Assembly: GCA_052143655.1 (NCBI GenBank)
Contig: JBKQSL010000341.1
Span: 1-8,720 of the forward strand
Source of the DNA: CAVSUR01 sp052143655
GTDB lineage: Bacteria; Actinomycetota; Actinomycetes; Streptosporangiales; Streptosporangiaceae
Length of the DNA stretch: 8,720 nt
Direction: 5' to 3'
The notes beneath the pieces were generated by a model. It did not search any database, was not told the DNA's origin, and saw only the letters and a list, made by a program, of their open reading frames with translations. The translations under genes and the position numbers were made by a program. Positions within the stretch are counted from its first letter, which is position 1. Every line of letters begins with the position of its first letter. Below are positions 5,868 through 8,720 of this stretch, in pieces.

Positions 5868-7559
5868 ATGGGCCATGTCGAGGTGGCGCATCTGAGCCAT
5901 ACCCTTCCCGATGGCCGGATGCTGCTGCGGGACGCCTCGTTCCGCGTGGGTGAGGGGGCCAAGGCCGCCCTGACCGGGCCCAACGGGGCGGGCAAGACCA
6001 CCCTGATGCGGATGGTCGGCGGCGATCTCACTCCGCAGTCCGGCTCGGTGGGCTCCAGCGGCGGCGTCGGGGTCATGCGCCAGTTCATCGGGGGTTTCCG
6101 GGGGGTCGTCCCCCCGGGCGAGCAGAGCATCGGCGGTTTCCGGGGGGTCGTCCCCCCGGGCCAGCAGAGCATTGGCGGGATCCGGGACGAGTCGAGCGTG
6201 CGTGACCTGCTGCTGTCGCTCGCCGCACCGCGGGTCCGGGAGGCGGCGGCCCGGCTGGACGCGGCCGAGCTGGCGATGATGGAGCGCGACGACGAGCCGG
6301 CCCAGCTGCGGTATGCGGCCGCGCTGGCCGAGTGGGGCGACGCCGGAGGCTACGACGCCGAGGTGCACTGGGACGCGTGCACGGTCGCCGCGCTCGGCAT
6401 CCCGTTCGACCAGTGCCGCTGGCGCGAGGTGCGCACGCTGTCCGGCGGCGAGCAGAAGCGCCTCGCGCTGGAATCGCTGCTGCGCGGCCGGGACGAGGTA
6501 CTGCTCCTCGACGAGCCGGACAACTACCTCGATGTTCCCGGCAAGATCTGGCTGGAACAGCAGCTGCGCGCCACTGCCAAGACGGTCCTGCTGGTCAGCC
6601 ACGACCGGGAGCTGCTGGCCGCGGTGGCCGGGCGGATCATCACGGTCGAGGAGGGCAGCGTCTGGGTGCACGGCGGCGGGTTCGCCAGCTACCCGCAGGC
6701 GCGCCGGGACCGCAACGACCGGCTGGACGAGCTGCGCCGCCGGTGGGACGAGGAGCACGAGAAGCTGAAGCAGCTGGTCCGCATGTACCGCCAGAAGGCC
6801 TCCTACAACGACGCGATGGCCTCCCGGCTGCAGGCAGCCGAGACCCGGCTGCGCAAGTTCGAGCAGGCCGGGCCGCCCGAGCTCGCGCCGCGAGAGCAGG
6901 ACGTGCGCATGCGGCTGCGCGGCGGGCGCACCGGCAAGCGCGCGGTGATCTGCGAGGACCTGGAACTGACCGGGCTGATGCAGCCGTTCGGCCTGGAGGT
7001 CTGGTACGGCGAGCGGGTGGCGGTGCTGGGGTCGAACGGGTCCGGCAAGTCGCATTTCCTGCGGCTGCTGGCCGGCCAGCCGGTGGCGCACAACGGCGTC
7101 GCCCGGCTCGGCGCCCGGGTGGTGCCCGGCCTGTTCGCGCAGACTCACGCGCGTCCCGACCTGGACGGCCGGACGCCGCTGGAGATCCTGATGACCGAGC
7201 ACGCGCTGCTGGTCAACGAGGCTATGGCGGCCATGGCCCGGTACGAGCTGCAGGCGGGCGCGCGGCAGCCGTTCGGCAGCCTGTCCGGCGGGCAGCAGGC
7301 CCGGCTGCAGATCCTGCTGCTGGAACTGGCCGGCTCGACGCTGCTGCTGCTGGACGAGCCGACCGACAACCTCGACCTGGCCAGCGCCGAGGCCCTGCAG
7401 GAAGGGCTGGAGTCCTACTCGGGCACGGTGCTCGCCGTGACCCACGACCGCTGGTTCGCGCGGTCTTTTGACCGTTTTCTGGTGTTCGGGGCGGATGGCG
7501 GCGTGTATGAGGCGGACGCGCCGGTCTGGGACGAGGGCCGGGTAGCACGCCCGCGGTGA
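5868..7559 (+). CDS. ABC-F family ATPase (ribosome-associated, duplicated ABC domains)
   Basis: This 563-residue protein has two ABC domains and no membrane segments. ABC-F proteins act in the cytoplasm on ribosomes as translation factors or antibiotic-protection factors. Domain 1 has Walker A GPNGAGKTT (37-45), signature LSGGEQ (from 191), Walker B with D215-E216 in LLLDEPDNYLD, and H245. Domain 2 has Walker A GSNGSGKSH (388-396), signature LSGGQQ (from 472), Walker B with D496-E497 in LLLDEPTDNLD, and H526. The linker (about 275-345) is charged and coiled-coil-like, as in the tRNA-contacting linker of the family. The ATG at 5868 has GGGGAATGAG upstream. Residues 74-101 are two copies of a 14-residue repeat between MRQF and GIRDESSVRDLL, a position where relatives that I recall have no such insertion. 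The ATPase motifs are intact, so it is probably functional. Whether it confers resistance cannot be said. Confidence 0.93.
   Translation: MGHVEVAHLSHTLPDGRMLLRDASFRVGEGAKAALTGPNGAGKTTLMRMVGGDLTPQSGSVGSSGGVGVMRQFIGGFRGVVPPGEQSIGGFRGVVPPGQQSIGGIRDESSVRDLLLSLAAPRVREAAARLDAAELAMMERDDEPAQLRYAAALAEWGDAGGYDAEVHWDACTVAALGIPFDQCRWREVRTLSGGEQKRLALESLLRGRDEVLLLDEPDNYLDVPGKIWLEQQLRATAKTVLLVSHDRELLAAVAGRIITVEEGSVWVHGGGFASYPQARRDRNDRLDELRRRWDEEHEKLKQLVRMYRQKASYNDAMASRLQAAETRLRKFEQAGPPELAPREQDVRMRLRGGRTGKRAVICEDLELTGLMQPFGLEVWYGERVAVLGSNGSGKSHFLRLLAGQPVAHNGVARLGARVVPGLFAQTHARPDLDGRTPLEILMTEHALLVNEAMAAMARYELQAGARQPFGSLSGGQQARLQILLLELAGSTLLLLDEPTDNLDLASAEALQEGLESYSGTVLAVTHDRWFARSFDRFLVFGADGGVYEADAPVWDEGRVARPR
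6087..6170 (+). repeat. Two tandem in-frame 42-bp repeats, each with a perfect GC palindrome
   Basis: Unit 1 is 6087-6128 and unit 2 is 6129-6170. They differ at two positions (6092/6134 and 6120/6162), so 40 of 42 bases match. A short third start (ATTGGCGGGATCCGG, 6171-6185) follows. Each unit contains CCGGGGGG-TCGT-CCCCCCGG (6098-6117 and 6140-6159), an eight-pair stem with a four-base loop. Both units are multiples of three and keep the ABC-F frame, encoding IGGFRGVVPPGEQS and IGGFRGVVPPGQQS. Similar GC-rich hairpins are dispersed in some actinobacterial genomes, so these may be an inserted and then duplicated palindromic element. Confidence 0.9.
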
Positions 7560-7657
7560 GCCGGGCAGCCTTGCTAGGCTGAGGGGTTCCTGAAGGCACA
7601 TCCGAAGCACCGGTCGATCTCGATGGCCGGGCTCTGCGCAGTCCGGAGGTTATCCTA

Positions 7658-7786
7658 GTGGCTCACCTGAAGAAGCTGATCGTGCTGGCGATCGTCGGTG
7701 CTGGGGCGTTCGCCGTCTGGCGCAAGGTGCAGGCGGACCGCGCCGAGCTTGACCTGTGGACCGAGGCGACGACCGCCGACGAATAG
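7658..7786 (+). CDS. DLW-39 family small protein
   Basis: This 42-residue protein starts at GTG 7658 behind a strong GGAGGT (7645-7650) with a seven-base spacer, which fixes the start. It has a hydrophobic N-terminal segment (LIVLAIVGAGAFAVW, about residues 7-21) after two lysines, then QADRAELDLWTEAT, the defining DLW motif of the actinobacterial DLW-39 family. Members are about 39 residues and have no known function. A single membrane anchor with a cytoplasmic or external acidic tail is likely. The 98 bases upstream, after the ABC-F gene, contain TAGGCT (7575-7580), a possible -10 element, and a weak five-pair hairpin (7566-7581). The gene may therefore have its own promoter. The HAD gene starts six bases after its stop, probably in the same transcript. 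Confidence 0.9.
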   Translation: MAHLKKLIVLAIVGAGAFAVWRKVQADRAELDLWTEATTADE

Positions 7787-7792
7787 AGCCGC

Positions 7793-8557
7793 ATGACGGG
7801 CTCCATTCCGCCCGCGGGAGCGGAGCAGCCGGGCGAGGCGCCGGCGGCCACGCTGGTCTGCTGCGGCCTGATCGGGACCGTGGTCGCCGACACCGGGCTG
7901 GTCGAGCAGGCGTTCACCGAGGCCATCGCCACCCAGGGCGTCGTCCCGGGGACCAGCGCTTACGCGCGCAGCATGGCGATCGTGCACCGCACGCGGGGCC
8001 AGGCCACTGGCGCGGTGATGAGCGCCCTGTTCCCCGAGAATCAGGTCCGGGCGCAGGCTGCGCACCTGGCGTTCGACCGGTCGCTGGGCTCAGCGGTGGA
8101 CCGGATGGGCGTTTCGCCTGTCCCGGGAGCCCGCGAGGTCCTAGAGCAGCTGGCCGCTGCGGGCCTGCGGGTCTGCCTGCTGACCGGGCTGTCCGCCCGG
8201 CTGCTCTCGCTAGTGCTGGCCGACATCGGCGGCCCGGACCTGGCTGACCTGGTGCTCAGTGGCGACGACGCGCCGCGCGGCTGGCCGTTCCCGGATCTGC
8301 TCTTGGCCGCCATGCTGCGCCTGGGAGTCGCCGACGTGCGCGAGGCCGTCATGGTCGACTGCACTGGCGACGGCGTCCTGGCCGGCCGCCGGGCCGGCGC
8401 GAGCCTGGCCGTCGGAGTCCTGACGGGGCCGCACAGCCGGGAGCGCCTCAGCCGCGACGGCGCCTCGCATGTTGTCGACAGCATCGCTGGGGTGGGCGGC
8501 GTGATCGGCGCGGATCGCGTTCCGGGCGAGGTGCACAGTCCCCGCCGGGTCCGTTGA
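7793..8557 (+). CDS. HAD-superfamily phosphonatase-like protein lacking catalytic residues
   Basis: The 254-residue protein matches the phosphonatase-like (PhnX-like) HAD clade along its length: ADTGLVEQAFTEAI, HRTRGQATGAVMSALFP, VPGAREVLEQLAAAGLRV, FPDLLLAAMLRLGV, and a typical end with GVLTGPHS. The catalytic positions are changed. Motif I, usually hhhDhhGT, reads LVCCG25LIGT, so the nucleophilic Asp is Gly. The cap lysine of the usual GQSK is threonine in GQAT. Motif III, usually GRPxPD, reads G163-WPFPD. Motif IV, usually VGDTxxDL, reads V188-DCTGDGV, with Cys and Gly where the two metal-binding Asp are expected. Only motif II (LLT131G) is normal. It is therefore probably a pseudoenzyme with a kept fold. 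The ATG at 7793 follows the DLW-39 stop by six bases, with a weak GAG as ribosome-binding site. Confidence 0.85.
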   Translation: MTGSIPPAGAEQPGEAPAATLVCCGLIGTVVADTGLVEQAFTEAIATQGVVPGTSAYARSMAIVHRTRGQATGAVMSALFPENQVRAQAAHLAFDRSLGSAVDRMGVSPVPGAREVLEQLAAAGLRVCLLTGLSARLLSLVLADIGGPDLADLVLSGDDAPRGWPFPDLLLAAMLRLGVADVREAVMVDCTGDGVLAGRRAGASLAVGVLTGPHSRERLSRDGASHVVDSIAGVGGVIGADRVPGEVHSPRRVR

Positions 8558-8642
8558 CCGGAGCGCCGGCGGGTTCGCCGTTCGGCCGCTGCGGCGGGCG
8601 CCGGTCCTCGTCCCCGGGTACCCTGAGTGGGCCGTAATTCTC

Positions 8643-8718
8643 GGGGCTATAGCTCAGCTGGAAGAGCACCTGCTTTGCAAGCAGGGGGTCAGGGGTTCGA
8701 GTCCCCTTAGCTCCACCA
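8643..8718 (+). tRNA. tRNA-Ala (anticodon TGC), with encoded CCA
   Basis: A complete cloverleaf is visible. The acceptor GGGGCTA (8643-8649) pairs with TAGCTCC (8708-8714). The D stem is GCTC/GAGC, and the anticodon stem CCTGC/GCAGG encloses loop TTTGCAA with anticodon TGC at 8676-8678. The T arm is AGGGG-TTCGAGT-CCCCT. The discriminator is A (8715) and CCA is encoded (8716-8718). The third acceptor pair is G3:U70, the identity element for alanyl-tRNA synthetase, which agrees with the anticodon. The 85 bases between the HAD stop and the tRNA hold GC-rich imperfect repeats and TACCCT (8619-8624) as a weak -10 candidate. Confidence 0.98.
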
Positions 8719-8720
8719 GG

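Noticed and set aside
6087..6170. CRISPR-like array
   Set aside because: Only two adjoining units without spacers, in frame inside a coding sequence. It is a tandem repeat, not a repeat-spacer array.
5715..7610. Minus-strand open frame of 631 codons across the ABC-F gene
   Set aside because: It is antisense to a protein with complete ABC motifs. Its translation is low-complexity Arg/Pro/Gln/Leu-rich with no recognisable domain, a usual shadow in high-GC DNA.
8563..8604. Hairpins (CGGCG/CGCCG and CCGGCG/CGCCGG) after the HAD gene as a terminator
   Set aside because: Stems are short and of the kind expected by chance in very GC-rich sequence, and no T-tract follows, so it is not called.
8643..8720. 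tRNA-Ala as a phage or island attachment site
   Set aside because: No integrase and no second copy of the tRNA 3' end is present in the window.

Overview
The window is high-GC DNA with strong G/C third-position bias and many GTG starts. It carries genes typical of Actinobacteria: a DLW-39 family small protein, a DUF1707 protein, an actinobacterial ABC-F ATPase and form I-type CO dehydrogenase genes. The source is most likely a soil-type filamentous or related actinomycete; genus cannot be read from the sequence.

Left part (1-5112): a carbon monoxide dehydrogenase (cox) locus split into two divergent halves. On the minus strand, a 108-residue unrecognised protein is followed by coxM (FAD subunit), coxS (2Fe-2S subunit) and the first 69 codons of coxL (molybdenum subunit), which runs off the left edge. 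The M-S-L order and subunit signatures fit form I aerobic CO dehydrogenase. On the plus strand, a broken second coxL remnant still carries the form I active-site motif AYxCSFR and the KGVGES motif. It runs directly into coxD (MoxR-type AAA+ ATPase) and coxE (VWA protein), which are known to mature the Cu-S-Mo active site. The plus strand therefore looks like the tail of an ancestral coxMSLDE operon whose structural genes decayed while the maturation genes survived, presumably now serving the divergent coxMSL copy. About 220 bp lie between the halves, with an AT-richer patch, an imperfect inverted repeat and a C8 tract.

Middle (5113-7559): a bulged hairpin separates coxE from the convergent minus-strand DUF1707/LiaF-like gene. 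That gene is divergent, with a 29-bp gap, from a plus-strand ABC-F ATPase. The ABC-F gene contains two in-frame 42-bp repeats, each built around a perfect GC palindrome, apparently inserted just after its first Q-loop region.

Right part (7560-8720): a DLW-39 family small protein, a HAD-superfamily protein of the phosphonatase-like clade that has lost essentially all catalytic residues, and a complete tRNA-Ala(TGC) at the right edge. In many Actinobacteria DLW-39 and tRNA-Ala lie near gyrA and oriC, so this edge may approach the origin; that is an inference.

Most notable: the form I coxL relic fused to living coxDE, the palindromic repeat pair inside ABC-F, and the catalytically disarmed HAD protein.
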